From assembly GCA_005790545.1 (NCBI GenBank), contig SXUL01000115.1:1-64000 (forward strand): DNA of 64,000 bases. Direction: 5' to 3'. The first letter of the stretch is position 1. Every line of letters starts with the position of its first letter. The DNA is from Planctomycetia bacterium. GTDB taxonomy: Bacteria; Planctomycetota; GCA-002687715. This document shows positions 16,824 to 25,643 of the stretch, piece after piece. The notes under the pieces are model-generated. The model made no database searches. It worked only from the letters and a program-made list of their open reading frames with translations, and had not been told where the DNA came from. Position numbers and translations under genes: made by a program.

Positions 16824-18509
16824 ATGGGGCGGCTCGCGGGTTTCCTCGTCAGCGCGGCGGGCCGCGGGCCTGCGCGTCGCTTCGATGACGCCTGCCATGC
16901 GCCGCGGGAAGCGCAGCAAACACGGCTGCTGGAGCTTTGCGCGCGTCATGCGAACTCCGAATTCGCGCGCGCTCACGATCTCGCGGCGGTGCGCACACTC
17001 GACGATTTCAAGGCGCGCGTTCCCATCCACGACTACGAAGATCTGCGCGCCGACATCCAGCGCATGATGCTGGGTGCAACGGGCGTGCTGGTGGCGGAGC
17101 CGGTGGAGCTGTTCGCACGCACGAGTGGGACCTCGGGCGAGCCGAAGTTCATTCCCTCCACGCGCCGTTGTCGCATTGACGATCACGCCGAACAGTTGCG
17201 CACCTGGTTTCATCACGCGTTGCGCGATCATCCGGGGCTTTTCCGTGGCGCAGTGCTCAGCATGACCTCGCCCGCCGTGGAAGGCCGCACGCCATCTGGC
17301 ATTCCCTACGGTTCCGTGAGCGGGCTCATGCAGCAGCACATGCCAAGCCTCGTGAAGCGCTGCTATGTGGCGCCGGAGGAACTCGCGGCCACGGCCGCCC
17401 ACGAGGCGCGCTGGTACGCCCTCGCACTCCTCGGGCTCGCCGCGGATGTCACTTTCCTCGCCACAGCGAATCCCTCCAGCGTGCTCCGCCTCGTGGAGAC
17501 CATCGACACGCGCTCGGAGGAACTGCTGCGCGACCTCCGCGATCGCTCGCTCCGCGGTGCCGGAGACCTCGAGCCATCTGTGCGCGATGCGGTGCTGCGA
17601 CGGCTGAAGAACGGCGCGGAACGCTCTGCAGTGCTCGCATCCGTGCGGCAAGCACGCGGCGGGCGACTGCTGCCTGCGGACTATTGGCCACACCTCGAAC
17701 TCATCGGCTGCTGGAAAGGCGGCACGGTCGGTGGTCACGTGGAGAAGTTCGACGCCTGGTTCCGCGCAGGGCGTGGCAGCGTGCCCGTGCGCGACTGGGG
17801 CTGGTTGAGCTCGGAATGTCGCGGGAGCATTCCGCTCTCGGACAACGGTGCTGCGGGCGCGCTCTCGGTGCACAAGGTCGTCCTCGAATTCGTGCCGGTG
17901 GAGAATCTCGACCGCACGCAACCAGAGACGCTCCCCGCGGAAGCCCTCGAAACCGGGCGCGAATACGGCGTCATCGTCACCACCAGTGGTGGCCTGTGGC
18001 GCTACGACATGAATGACATCGTGGAAGTCATCGGCCGCCGCCATGCCACGCCACTCGTGGTCTTCCGCCGCAAGGGTCGCGGCATGACGAGTCTCACCGG
18101 CGAGAAGATCAGCGTGAATCAGGTGATTCTCGCCGTGGACAGAAGTGCGCGTGCCACGGGCTGCATCGTCGATCACTGGCGCGCCGAGGCCGATCCCGAC
18201 GAATCGCGCTATGTGTTGCTTGTGGAGAGCAAGCGTGGCATACCGCCCATGGCGCGTGCACCCTTCCTGCGCACATTCGACAGCGAATTGCAACGTCTGA
18301 ATCTCGAATACGCGGCGAAGCGCACGTCGGGGCGCTTGCACATGCCTGTGTTGCATCTCATGCGCGACGGCTGGTACGCAGCGGGACGCTCGGCCCACGC
18401 GGATGCCGGAGGGCGCCTGTTCCAGGCGAAGACCATTGTGCTGCGCACGCGCACCACTCCGGACACCTCGGAGCCCGAGGCCATCATCAGTGCCGAGGAT
18501 GATGCGTGA
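16824..18509 (+). CDS. GH3-family acyl-amido synthetase
   Basis: GH3 enzymes adenylate a carboxylic acid and join it to an amino acid. The family is best known for conjugating auxin and jasmonate in plants and is sparse in bacteria. The 561-residue protein has the ATP-binding motif ARTSGTSGEPKFIPST at residues 98-113, GIPYGSVSG, WGWLSSECRGSIPL, and a tyrosine/aspartate nucleotide motif WRYDMNDIVEV. TSLTGEKISVNQV begins the C-terminal lobe. It overlaps the downstream hydrolase gene by 4 bp (GTGA), so the two are translationally coupled. Substrates are unknown. Confidence 0.88.
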   Translation: MGRLAGFLVSAAGRGPARRFDDACHAPREAQQTRLLELCARHANSEFARAHDLAAVRTLDDFKARVPIHDYEDLRADIQRMMLGATGVLVAEPVELFARTSGTSGEPKFIPSTRRCRIDDHAEQLRTWFHHALRDHPGLFRGAVLSMTSPAVEGRTPSGIPYGSVSGLMQQHMPSLVKRCYVAPEELAATAAHEARWYALALLGLAADVTFLATANPSSVLRLVETIDTRSEELLRDLRDRSLRGAGDLEPSVRDAVLRRLKNGAERSAVLASVRQARGGRLLPADYWPHLELIGCWKGGTVGGHVEKFDAWFRAGRGSVPVRDWGWLSSECRGSIPLSDNGAAGALSVHKVVLEFVPVENLDRTQPETLPAEALETGREYGVIVTTSGGLWRYDMNDIVEVIGRRHATPLVVFRRKGRGMTSLTGEKISVNQVILAVDRSARATGCIVDHWRAEADPDESRYVLLVESKRGIPPMARAPFLRTFDSELQRLNLEYAAKRTSGRLHMPVLHLMRDGWYAAGRSAHADAGGRLFQAKTIVLRTRTTPDTSEPEAIISAEDDA

Positions 18510-19408
18510 ACGCCGCCGCCATCACCGAGCTGCGTGCAAGCGACGGCGTCGCGCTGCGCTGCGCCCTTTGGAAGACGGATTCTCCGCGTGCCGCGCTGCT
18601 CCTCGTGCATGGCGTCGCCTCTCACCTCGACTGGTATGCGCCGCTTGCGGCAGAACTCTCCTCCCGTGGCATTTGCGTGGCCATCGCCGACCGCCGCGGA
18701 ACCGGCAAGAGCGGCGGAGTGCGCGGTGATGCGCCGGATGCGGACATCCTCCTCGATGATGTCCGGCTCGCTGCCGAACATCTCCGCGCCGCCGTGCCCG
18801 GCGCGCCGCTGCATCTCGCTGGTGTGAGCCTCGGCGCGCTGCTGGCGACCGCGGCGGTGACTCGTGGCGTTGTCAGCCCTGCATCACTCCTGCTCATCAC
18901 TCCAGCGTTCGCGCTCGCGCAGCCGCTCAACGGCTGGCAGCGCCTCCAACTCCGCCTGCTCTCAACGCTCTGGCCTCGCTGGACGCTGAAGTTGCCCTAC
19001 GACTCGAAAGCCGTTGCGCGCACAGGGGATTGGCAGGCCGCGCTCGATGCAGACAAGCTCAGGCTTCGGACCATCACGGCACGACTTGCGTGCGTGACCA
19101 TGTCCTTGCAGGCCGAAGTCGCCGCCGATGCGCATCGCGCGAAGGTTCCGTTGCTGATGCAGCTCGCCGGAGCCGATCGAGTGGTGGACAACGCCGCAGC
19201 GCGCGCGTTCTTCGCCGTGTCACCGGGCAGTCGCTTGACAGAGGAATACGCGGACGCACCCCACGGATTGCCGCTCTCGCTGGCCCGCGGAAGGCTTGAA
19301 GCGGCAATGGCGACCTGGGTTCTCGACGGGTTCACACACGCCGGTCGCCTCGAAGCGCGGGTCGAGCGCGACGCCACAAATCTGTTGCGCCGCCCGGGAC
19401 GCGCTTGA
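18506..19408 (+). CDS. Alpha/beta hydrolase (lysophospholipase/monoacylglycerol lipase-like)
   Basis: A cytoplasmic serine hydrolase of 300 residues. LLVHGVASHLDWYAPLA supplies the oxyanion region and first strand, ADRRGTGKSGG the second conserved turn, and the nucleophile is Ser108 in LAGVSLGALLA. A later aspartate in LAGADRVVDN and a histidine in DAPHGLPLS could complete the triad. The start is a GTG inside the GH3 stop. The C-terminal tail, VERDATNLLRRPGRA, is encoded a second time about 4.2 kb downstream (see repeats). Coupling to GH3 suggests it acts on the acyl conjugate, but that is inference. Confidence 0.88.
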   Translation: MNAAAITELRASDGVALRCALWKTDSPRAALLLVHGVASHLDWYAPLAAELSSRGICVAIADRRGTGKSGGVRGDAPDADILLDDVRLAAEHLRAAVPGAPLHLAGVSLGALLATAAVTRGVVSPASLLLITPAFALAQPLNGWQRLQLRLLSTLWPRWTLKLPYDSKAVARTGDWQAALDADKLRLRTITARLACVTMSLQAEVAADAHRAKVPLLMQLAGADRVVDNAAARAFFAVSPGSRLTEEYADAPHGLPLSLARGRLEAAMATWVLDGFTHAGRLEARVERDATNLLRRPGRA

Positions 19409-19414
19409 CCGGAC
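19352..19414 (+). repeat. 63-bp direct repeat, left copy (3' end of the hydrolase gene)
   Basis: This stretch encodes the last residues and stop codon of the alpha/beta hydrolase plus a few bases beyond. It matches 23531-23593 with about six differences over 63 bp. The two copies have the same orientation and bracket the FG-GAP/metalloprotease gene pair. Confidence 0.85.
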
Positions 19415-19438
19415 CGGAACGTTAGTGCATCCGCCTCT

Positions 19439-21139
19439 TCACCAGACGATGACCGCTCGTGCTGGCGTGAGAGCGAGGTTCAGGCCGCCCATACTCGGCC
19501 CCAGCGGGTCCAGTACCGCCGCCTGCGCATGAAATGTGACTCCATGGAATGCCGGGTTGTTGGGAAGGGGCATTGGCCAGAACACATTGCCATTTGTGTC
19601 GGTCACACCAGGAAGGAAAACGACTGGTCCTGCGAGATCCAGATACACGCCACAGGTATTGATGGGGCTGGTGCCCAACCCGGCAGCTATGGCAAGTACG
19701 GCAGGCGCATTGTTGAGAGCACCGTAAAGGGCCGTGTAGAAGCTCGCATTCCCGAGCTGTGCATTGCCTGGCAGCAGGACCGGCGGAGCAGGACTACTCC
19801 CTGAGCAACCAGGTCCTGTCAAGGCACTGTTTCTGAAATAGTAGAATGGGCAATAGTACGGCGTGCACACAAGATCCGGATCGCTGTCACCGTCAAAGTC
19901 AGCGACAACGGTGTACGGGCAGTACGAAGAGTTGGGGCACGGCGTGTGCGAAGAGCTCATGCCCGTTTGGTGAAACTGCCCTCCGGGGAGCCCAAGTGCC
20001 ATGGTCACACCGAAGTTGCACGCAAGCGGGAATGCGCTCAGGTTCGGACGGGGGCCGCGGAGCACGTCTCCAAATCCGTCGCAATTGAAGTCGGCGACAA
20101 TGGTGGCTGTAAACCACGTGGTTGACGGCGGCGCAGAGAAGGTTCCCGCAGGAATGAGTGTACGCGCTACGCTGCCGAGATACACTTGGAACAGTACTGT
20201 GGGCACGCCCCCGACAGTCGTGGGCACGCTGCTGATCAGATCAGTGACACCGTCTCCATTCATGTCAACAGCGCCCACCAGGCCCACGATGACGAGTGTG
20301 GGGAACAAGGAGAACCCTGGAATGGAAGTAGCGCTGGGTGCGGTGAATTGTCCGACTCCATTACCCCAGAGAACATTCGTCGTCCAGGACATTCCGGCTC
20401 CGAAATCCGTGTGTTGGACGGCAAGATCCATGTTCCCGTCACCATCGAAGTCACCTACGCGTGGGGCACCACCTTCGCCACTTACACAGACGGCGCCCGA
20501 CGTTGCATACACTTGCACTTGCCAAGTCAGGTTCCAATTTGGGAACTGATTGATATAGCAGGACAAGGTCGGCGCATAGTTGCCGCCACTGGAGTACGTG
20601 AGCACATCCGGAAATCCATCATTGTTGACATCGGCCATGGCGAACCAATGCAGCAGACCTTCGGCGATACTCAGCGTAATACTGGCCGTGCTCGCTGGCA
20701 CGAATGTGCCATTCCCGTTGCCGATGTTGACGTGTATTGTTGAAAAGAACGCGGTTGGAGCTGGCGGATTGAGCCGATCGTAGATCAAGTCCAGCATGCC
20801 ATCGCCGTTGACATCAGCCGCAGCGGAATGCATGTTGCTGCCCCATCCCACAGTGGAGTAGGCTTGCGAAAAGTCAACGCCTACCCCACTGATCGCTGGA
20901 TCGAGATCAACATCAAAAACTGCCGATCCCGCGTGGAGGTAGAGCAGATCCGCATATCCATTCTGATTGAAGTCGGCTGCAAGTGGGACGTAAGCCACTC
21001 CTCCTCCTGGCGGCGCCATGGGCACATTGAGCGCTTCCGCAAAGTACTGCCCGGGAATAACCGTCGCCATCATCAGCAACTGGATGCAAGCAATCAGGCC
21101 ATACCGCGTGGAAGCAATCACATGCTTGGGTTTACTCAT
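19439..21139 (-). CDS. Secreted FG-GAP/VCBS-repeat protein
   Basis: A 566-residue exported protein with an N-terminal signal (GLIACIQLLMMATVIPGQ) and at least seven calcium-type loops of the DxNxDGxxD pattern, such as DFNQNGYAD, DVNGDGMLD, DVNNDGFPD, DFDGDGNMD and DMNGDGVTD, typical of an integrin-like beta-propeller. The last 110 residues (LPGNAQLGNASFYTAL onward, with PLPNNPAFHGVTFHAQ) form a separate beta domain like the one ending the RCC1 protein at 42546. The ATG at 21139 has GAGGAAG upstream and follows the metalloprotease stop by 10 bp. GC is visibly lower than in the flanking genes. Confidence 0.85.
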   Translation of the reverse strand: MSKPKHVIASTRYGLIACIQLLMMATVIPGQYFAEALNVPMAPPGGGVAYVPLAADFNQNGYADLLYLHAGSAVFDVDLDPAISGVGVDFSQAYSTVGWGSNMHSAAADVNGDGMLDLIYDRLNPPAPTAFFSTIHVNIGNGNGTFVPASTASITLSIAEGLLHWFAMADVNNDGFPDVLTYSSGGNYAPTLSCYINQFPNWNLTWQVQVYATSGAVCVSGEGGAPRVGDFDGDGNMDLAVQHTDFGAGMSWTTNVLWGNGVGQFTAPSATSIPGFSLFPTLVIVGLVGAVDMNGDGVTDLISSVPTTVGGVPTVLFQVYLGSVARTLIPAGTFSAPPSTTWFTATIVADFNCDGFGDVLRGPRPNLSAFPLACNFGVTMALGLPGGQFHQTGMSSSHTPCPNSSYCPYTVVADFDGDSDPDLVCTPYYCPFYYFRNSALTGPGCSGSSPAPPVLLPGNAQLGNASFYTALYGALNNAPAVLAIAAGLGTSPINTCGVYLDLAGPVVFLPGVTDTNGNVFWPMPLPNNPAFHGVTFHAQAAVLDPLGPSMGGLNLALTPARAVIVW

Positions 21140-21149
21140 GACATCTTCC

Positions 21150-23348
21150 TCAGTAGCAGACCTGATTCTCACCGACCACGCTCGCGATCGAAGGGTAAGC
21201 GAGATCGGGCACCTCCAGAGCGAGCACCGTCACGGTGGCTGGTTGTGGCAGGTTGGCTGGTATGGCCACGCTGTACACACTCACCCTCATCGTGCCTCCT
21301 GCGGGACCCGGGGCGTTGGTCGATGACACGAAACTCGTCGGGAGTTGCGTCCCCTTCCACTTGCATGTGAGCGACTGCAACGGAAATGGGTTGCTGCTCC
21401 CGACGGTCCCGATACCTGCTGCAGCACGGTTGTGACTGACTGTGATGGTCAGGGTGCCGCCCAAGGGAAGGGAGTTTCGTGGAAACACCTCAACAAGGGG
21501 ACGGCTCACCGGCACGGATTGCAGTACATTAGACACCGTATTCATATCGATCGCGCCGGGCAGGCGTATGATGGTACCTGGCGCCATGCGCATGCTGCTC
21601 ACCGGTAATGCTGGCAACGTCGTAGCACTGATATTCCAGTAACCCACATAAGCGACGCTACCAGAAACTAGGACTGGCGGCAGATTGAGCATATTGAGTA
21701 TTGACTCGTACCACCATTCACCGAAAGATGCGGTAGCAGGGAGGGTGCCACCCCCAAACCCCAAGCTACCAAGCGGCTCGACGCATAGCGCGAAATTCCT
21801 TGGGGCACTCACGGGGATTCCGTCCAGACGGAATTCCCCCGTGCAGGGTGCACCAGCAATTGTATCGCTGACCCCGGTGACGCTTTGTGGCCCCGACCGG
21901 TAGGTTCCGCTGACTGTTCCGACCCACGGAGTGCCGACGGGGGGCAATGTCAAGGGTGCCACGCCAACGTCATTCACCACAAAGATATTATGACCAAAGG
22001 AACTTGCCGCGTGAGTTACGGAACCGACAATGCTGGCGGTTTCGTTGATGAGGGGCGTCTTTGTTGAGCTCGCGATCGACGTCACTGGATACAGAATGGA
22101 GAACGCGGCAATGTCATCTTGGAGCCACGGATTCGATACGCGATTCCGCGCCGAAACACCATATGGCGGAGCCAAGGCCGCTGGAGTATACAATGTCCTC
22201 GTAAAGGACGCTGTCATTGCGGGCACGTCGTTGAAGTCCTTGGAATAGAGCGCCCTCAATGTCGGAAGGAAAGGCACTCCCGTCGGATTGGCAGTCGGCC
22301 CTCCGGGGTGTAGGTTGGTGTGGTCAAGACCCCAGAAATGCCCCACCTCGTGCGCAAGCCCACTGTTGGTCTGGGTGAGGAGTCCGCCCCATGCGGATGG
22401 ATCGGACTCGAAGATGGTGTCACACTCTGAAATGACGCCTGTCTTGGGGTTGACCAGCATGCTGCTCAACCCGCCCACTGCTCCGCCCAGCAGCTGCGGG
22501 ATCCCAGAGACGGTCGGCAGGAAAACGAACTCGTTCAGGCCATTGCCAGTTGGGCCGCCGCAAGCAAGCGACCAGATGAACTGCCCGCTTGTGGTGATGA
22601 CGGAGCCCGGAGACGTGTATGTGGGGGTGGGGTCTGTCGGCGTAGACGGATAGTTGACTCGTACGGCTGTAGGGACGTTCGCCGTGTGCAGAGTGTTGAC
22701 GCCATTCATGAGTGCATCGATGTCATTGGCGAACATTTGCTGGGTGTAAGGTGCTCCCAATAGCGGCACGCCTCCGGGGCCTGCAAAGATGTCCGCTACC
22801 TGAGCCGCGCTCGGCGGGATGTTGACGATGTAGGGGACCTGCACCCCCGCTGGCCAGTGCCTTGTCACAAGTGAAAAAGCCCCGGTTGGGTCAGGGTTGT
22901 TGGGGTTGGGCGTGCCGTCAAGAGAATATGGAGCTTCCGCGTAGGGAGCGGCAGCACTGCAAGGCAGGCCGCCCGTTCCAGGCAATCCGGTTGCGCTTGG
23001 TGCAGCCATCACATACCAGAGCATGTAAGGATCGTCGCCCTCTTGGGTATTGTCTGCGTTGGTGTGCTTCTTGGAGTACCCGCCGCAGGACTCCACAATG
23101 TGAACCAAGCCGGAAGGGAGGAGCGTGACCGAGGCGCCGGGAGACGTACGCAGGTGCTTGCCCGCATGCTTGTGCAGGCAACGCAGCTCGTGTGTGCTGG
23201 GGTCAATGGTTGTTGCGCAAGGAGTGAGAGCACGGAAACCGGACGGAAGCTCAATGCAGGGTGCCCGTGCCGACATCGGGCGCGTCTTGCACGCCGACTC
23301 ATCCGAAGAACCACCAGCAATCCAGCCGTACACCATGAACGCGGTCAC
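21150..23348 (-). CDS. Secreted metzincin-type zinc metalloprotease, start frame apparently disrupted
   Basis: A 732-residue extracytoplasmic protein with the metzincin zinc site HEVGHFWGLDH at about residues 333-343 (three histidines and the catalytic glutamate). VPYIVNIPPSAAQV and LNEFVFLP lie in the catalytic domain; the C-terminal half is beta-rich. The frame can open at a GTG (23348) or an ATG (23336), but these cut into the hydrophobic signal segment (LTLFALVTAFMVYGWIAGG). The better start, the ATG at 23407 with AAGGA upstream, is out of frame because of three 8-bp repeats; see that entry. It is followed by the FG-GAP gene. Substrate unknown. Confidence 0.82.
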   Translation of the reverse strand: MTAFMVYGWIAGGSSDESACKTRPMSARAPCIELPSGFRALTPCATTIDPSTHELRCLHKHAGKHLRTSPGASVTLLPSGLVHIVESCGGYSKKHTNADNTQEGDDPYMLWYVMAAPSATGLPGTGGLPCSAAAPYAEAPYSLDGTPNPNNPDPTGAFSLVTRHWPAGVQVPYIVNIPPSAAQVADIFAGPGGVPLLGAPYTQQMFANDIDALMNGVNTLHTANVPTAVRVNYPSTPTDPTPTYTSPGSVITTSGQFIWSLACGGPTGNGLNEFVFLPTVSGIPQLLGGAVGGLSSMLVNPKTGVISECDTIFESDPSAWGGLLTQTNSGLAHEVGHFWGLDHTNLHPGGPTANPTGVPFLPTLRALYSKDFNDVPAMTASFTRTLYTPAALAPPYGVSARNRVSNPWLQDDIAAFSILYPVTSIASSTKTPLINETASIVGSVTHAASSFGHNIFVVNDVGVAPLTLPPVGTPWVGTVSGTYRSGPQSVTGVSDTIAGAPCTGEFRLDGIPVSAPRNFALCVEPLGSLGFGGGTLPATASFGEWWYESILNMLNLPPVLVSGSVAYVGYWNISATTLPALPVSSMRMAPGTIIRLPGAIDMNTVSNVLQSVPVSRPLVEVFPRNSLPLGGTLTITVSHNRAAAGIGTVGSSNPFPLQSLTCKWKGTQLPTSFVSSTNAPGPAGGTMRVSVYSVAIPANLPQPATVTVLALEVPDLAYPSIASVVGENQVCY

Positions 23349-23381
23349 CAGAGCGAACAGCGTCAGCGCATGCGCGCTGCC

Positions 23382-23405
23382 GTGAGTCCGTGAGTCCGTG
23401 AGTCC
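23382..23405 (-). repeat. Three tandem 8-bp repeats at the metalloprotease start
   Basis: On the coding strand GGACTCAC occurs three times in a row, the first copy beginning on the G of an ATG at 23407-23405. From that ATG the frame ends after 14 codons at a TGA (23365-23363). Because 8 is not a multiple of 3, two or five copies would place the ATG in frame with the protease. The result would be a typical signal sequence beginning MDSRTHGSAHALTLFALVTA. Confidence 0.9.
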
Positions 23406-23443
23406 ATTGTAATTTCCTTGGCGCCGTGGCGCGTCGCTGTGGA

Positions 23444-23472
23444 GTGTGCCCCAACGGCATGCACGACGTCAA
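23444..23472 (-). promoter_or_regulatory. Possible promoter of the metalloprotease/FG-GAP pair
   Basis: TTGACG at 23472-23467 is a good -35 box. At 17 bp spacing it faces GCACAC, and at 18 bp CACACT, both poor -10 boxes. It lies about 35-60 bp upstream of the SD-preceded ATG. The position is right but the -10 is weak. Confidence 0.3.
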
Positions 23473-23530
23473 GTGCGCGTTTGGAAGCGCCTCAAGCAAA
23501 GAACTTGCGCACAAGACCAAGAGCCGTCAC

Positions 23531-23593
23531 GGAGCGTGTGTCGAACGCGACGCCACGAATCTGTTGCGCCGCCCGGGCCGCGCTTGACCGGAC
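23531..23593 (+). repeat. 63-bp direct repeat, right copy (orphan hydrolase 3' end)
   Basis: The right-hand copy of 19352-19414. It still encodes VERDATNLLRRPGRA followed by TGA, but no hydrolase gene precedes it. The sequence just upstream shows no obvious similarity to the rest of the hydrolase gene. It is therefore a detached gene tail, lying 35 bp before the GT-C membrane protein gene. Confidence 0.85.
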
Positions 23594-23628
23594 GCACACA
23601 CTGCGGCCACGATGCCGCCACACCAGTG

Positions 23629-25521
23629 ATGACCAGGCGGCTCCTGCCACTTCTCGTGCTTGCTCTTGCCCTCGCGGGCGGCTGGCGCTCGCTCTCCATC
23701 GGGCATTTGAGCGACGACTGGGCGCTTCTTGACTACGCCGCACGGCACGGCAACGCGGCGCAATGGACCGGGCCCTGGCTGGAACTCGAAAGCCTCCGCT
23801 TTCACCGCCCGCTGTTCACCGGGCTGTATGCACTCGACTATGCACTTGCTGGCAGCGACCCCTTCCTCCCGCACGTGCTTCAAGTGGTCGTACACGGGCT
23901 CTCGGCCCTCCTGCTGTATGCGCTGCTGCGCCTTCTGGGAGTGCGCCCGGCCGGTGCTGCCACAGGCGGTGCTCTCTTCGCACTGCATCCATTTCTCCCG
24001 GGCGCGACAGGTTGGTTGGCCGGACGCTGCGGCACCTTCGCCGGTTTCTTCACCCTGCTCACAGGCGTGCTCTGGCTCCTCCCTACCGCCGGGATGCGCA
24101 CCGTTTTGTGCCGCACGGGCGCCGTGCTCGCAGCCGTTGCTGCAGCGCTCACCCGCGAGAGCGGGTACCTCGCACTTATTCTGCCCCTCACCCTCGACCT
24201 GTGCTCCGCCAAACGCCAAGCCTTCGCTCGGCTCGTGATGCGGCACGCCTTCTCCGCAGCGGCTGGCACGTCCCTGCTCTGCCTGCGCTACGCGGCGCTC
24301 GGTACGGTCGGCGGCGGGTATCCCGAAAGCGCCGGACTCGTCGGCGGTGGCGAGCGCGCCGTGGCGGCCCTCAAACAAGCTGGACTCGCACTGCTCGATC
24401 TCACGGGCACCGTGCCGGCCATGGCTGATCCGGACCGCTGGTTGGCTATCGCCACGGGCACGAGCCTCGTGCTTCTCTTGGTGTTCGGTTGGCGGCTCGC
24501 GAATGGCGCCGAGCGGCGCGCTGCGCTCACGCTGCTCGCGCTCTTCTCGACCCAGTTCCTGCTCCTCGTGCTGCTCGATCCCACGCTGCATCCGAGTACC
24601 GGCCAGCGTTGGTACGCGGCCATCGCCTGTTTCGCGGGCATCGTTGGAGCACTTTCAGCGGGGCTCTTCATCCGCGCACGGGTTTTCGCGCCGCTGTGGT
24701 TGCTGCCGGTGGTCGTGTTTGGCCATTGGCGCGTGCAGAACGAGATGCTTCAGTCGAACACAGAAACGCAGGCCCTGCTCCGCTCCGCCGAAGTCATGGT
24801 GCGCGCGGAGAAGAAGAAGCGCGTCGAGGAATGGAAGATCGACCTCGGGCCCGTGGTTTTTTCGTGTCTGCCGGAATCCCGCGCAGGCTTCCCCACCTTT
24901 CAATGGGGCGTCAGTTCCGCACTGGCTCCACCCTTCATCGGCACGTCGCTGCCCGCCCGCATCTATCCCGTCCACCGCTTCATGTATCTCGGGCCGCAGA
25001 CCAACTGGAAGGTGCATCCGCCTGTGGAAGCGCTGTTGCACATCCGCGGGCGACAGCCTTACAGCATCGGGCCCACAAACCCTCTCGCTCCCGACTTCGG
25101 CGAGTTGCGCAGCGCGGACGTCCATTCGATCATCACGTTCCTCGGTGACAAACCATGGGACTGGAAGGACTACTTCGGCGGGGAACTGCCTGTGTTGCTC
25201 CCGGAACATGCCGCTAGTGAGCTGATTCCCTGCGACCTCAGCAAGGACCGATTGCTCGTACGTGTGGATGCGCGCGGTTGCAGGGAAATGGAGTTCTTCT
25301 GTTTCCTCGAAGGCGTGGACATGCGGCATCGCATGACGGTGCCTCCACCTGCAGCAGATGGTGCGACATGTGCTGAAATGGATCTGACCTCTGAACTCGC
25401 GCCCTACGCGCGATTTTTCGGCAGACCGACGGAGATTCACGTCGTTGTTGTGGGCTGGCGTGCTGATGACCCCGCTCGCCCGAAACTCTCGCGCGTGATC
25501 ACTTTCATGGCCCGACCCTGA
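23629..25521 (+). CDS. Polytopic membrane protein, GT-C glycosyltransferase-like
   Basis: The first two-thirds of this 630-residue protein is a series of about ten membrane helices; the last third is soluble and probably periplasmic. The first loop has SIGHLSDDWALL, an Asp-Asp placed as in the catalytic loop of GT-C glycosyltransferases, then RFHRPLFTGLYALDY. HPFLPGATGWLAGRCGTFAGFF resembles the HP-W-AGR block of TMTC/DUF1736-type proteins. Such enzymes transfer sugars from a lipid-linked donor; donor and acceptor are unknown. The ATG at 23629 opens the first membrane segment. Confidence 0.7.
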   Translation: MTRRLLPLLVLALALAGGWRSLSIGHLSDDWALLDYAARHGNAAQWTGPWLELESLRFHRPLFTGLYALDYALAGSDPFLPHVLQVVVHGLSALLLYALLRLLGVRPAGAATGGALFALHPFLPGATGWLAGRCGTFAGFFTLLTGVLWLLPTAGMRTVLCRTGAVLAAVAAALTRESGYLALILPLTLDLCSAKRQAFARLVMRHAFSAAAGTSLLCLRYAALGTVGGGYPESAGLVGGGERAVAALKQAGLALLDLTGTVPAMADPDRWLAIATGTSLVLLLVFGWRLANGAERRAALTLLALFSTQFLLLVLLDPTLHPSTGQRWYAAIACFAGIVGALSAGLFIRARVFAPLWLLPVVVFGHWRVQNEMLQSNTETQALLRSAEVMVRAEKKKRVEEWKIDLGPVVFSCLPESRAGFPTFQWGVSSALAPPFIGTSLPARIYPVHRFMYLGPQTNWKVHPPVEALLHIRGRQPYSIGPTNPLAPDFGELRSADVHSIITFLGDKPWDWKDYFGGELPVLLPEHAASELIPCDLSKDRLLVRVDARGCREMEFFCFLEGVDMRHRMTVPPPAADGATCAEMDLTSELAPYARFFGRPTEIHVVVVGWRADDPARPKLSRVITFMARP

Positions 25522-25563
25522 GTGCTTGTCGCGCGTCCACGCTCCGGAGTCCGCCAAGACCAA

Positions 25564-25590
25564 GGGCCGCCACCTCACGGTGTGCGGCCC
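25564..25590. terminator. Hairpin between convergent genes
   Basis: GGGCCGC-CACC pairs with GGTG-(T)-GCGGCCC around a TCAC loop, giving an 11-bp stem with one bulged base. It sits between the stop codons of the convergent genes ending at 25521 and 25644, where a bidirectional terminator is expected. There is no T-tract. Confidence 0.5.
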
Positions 25591-25643
25591 GGTGACTTCG
25601 CGCATGCACGCCTGTTGGCTGGTGCCTGCGCAAGTGCATCAGC

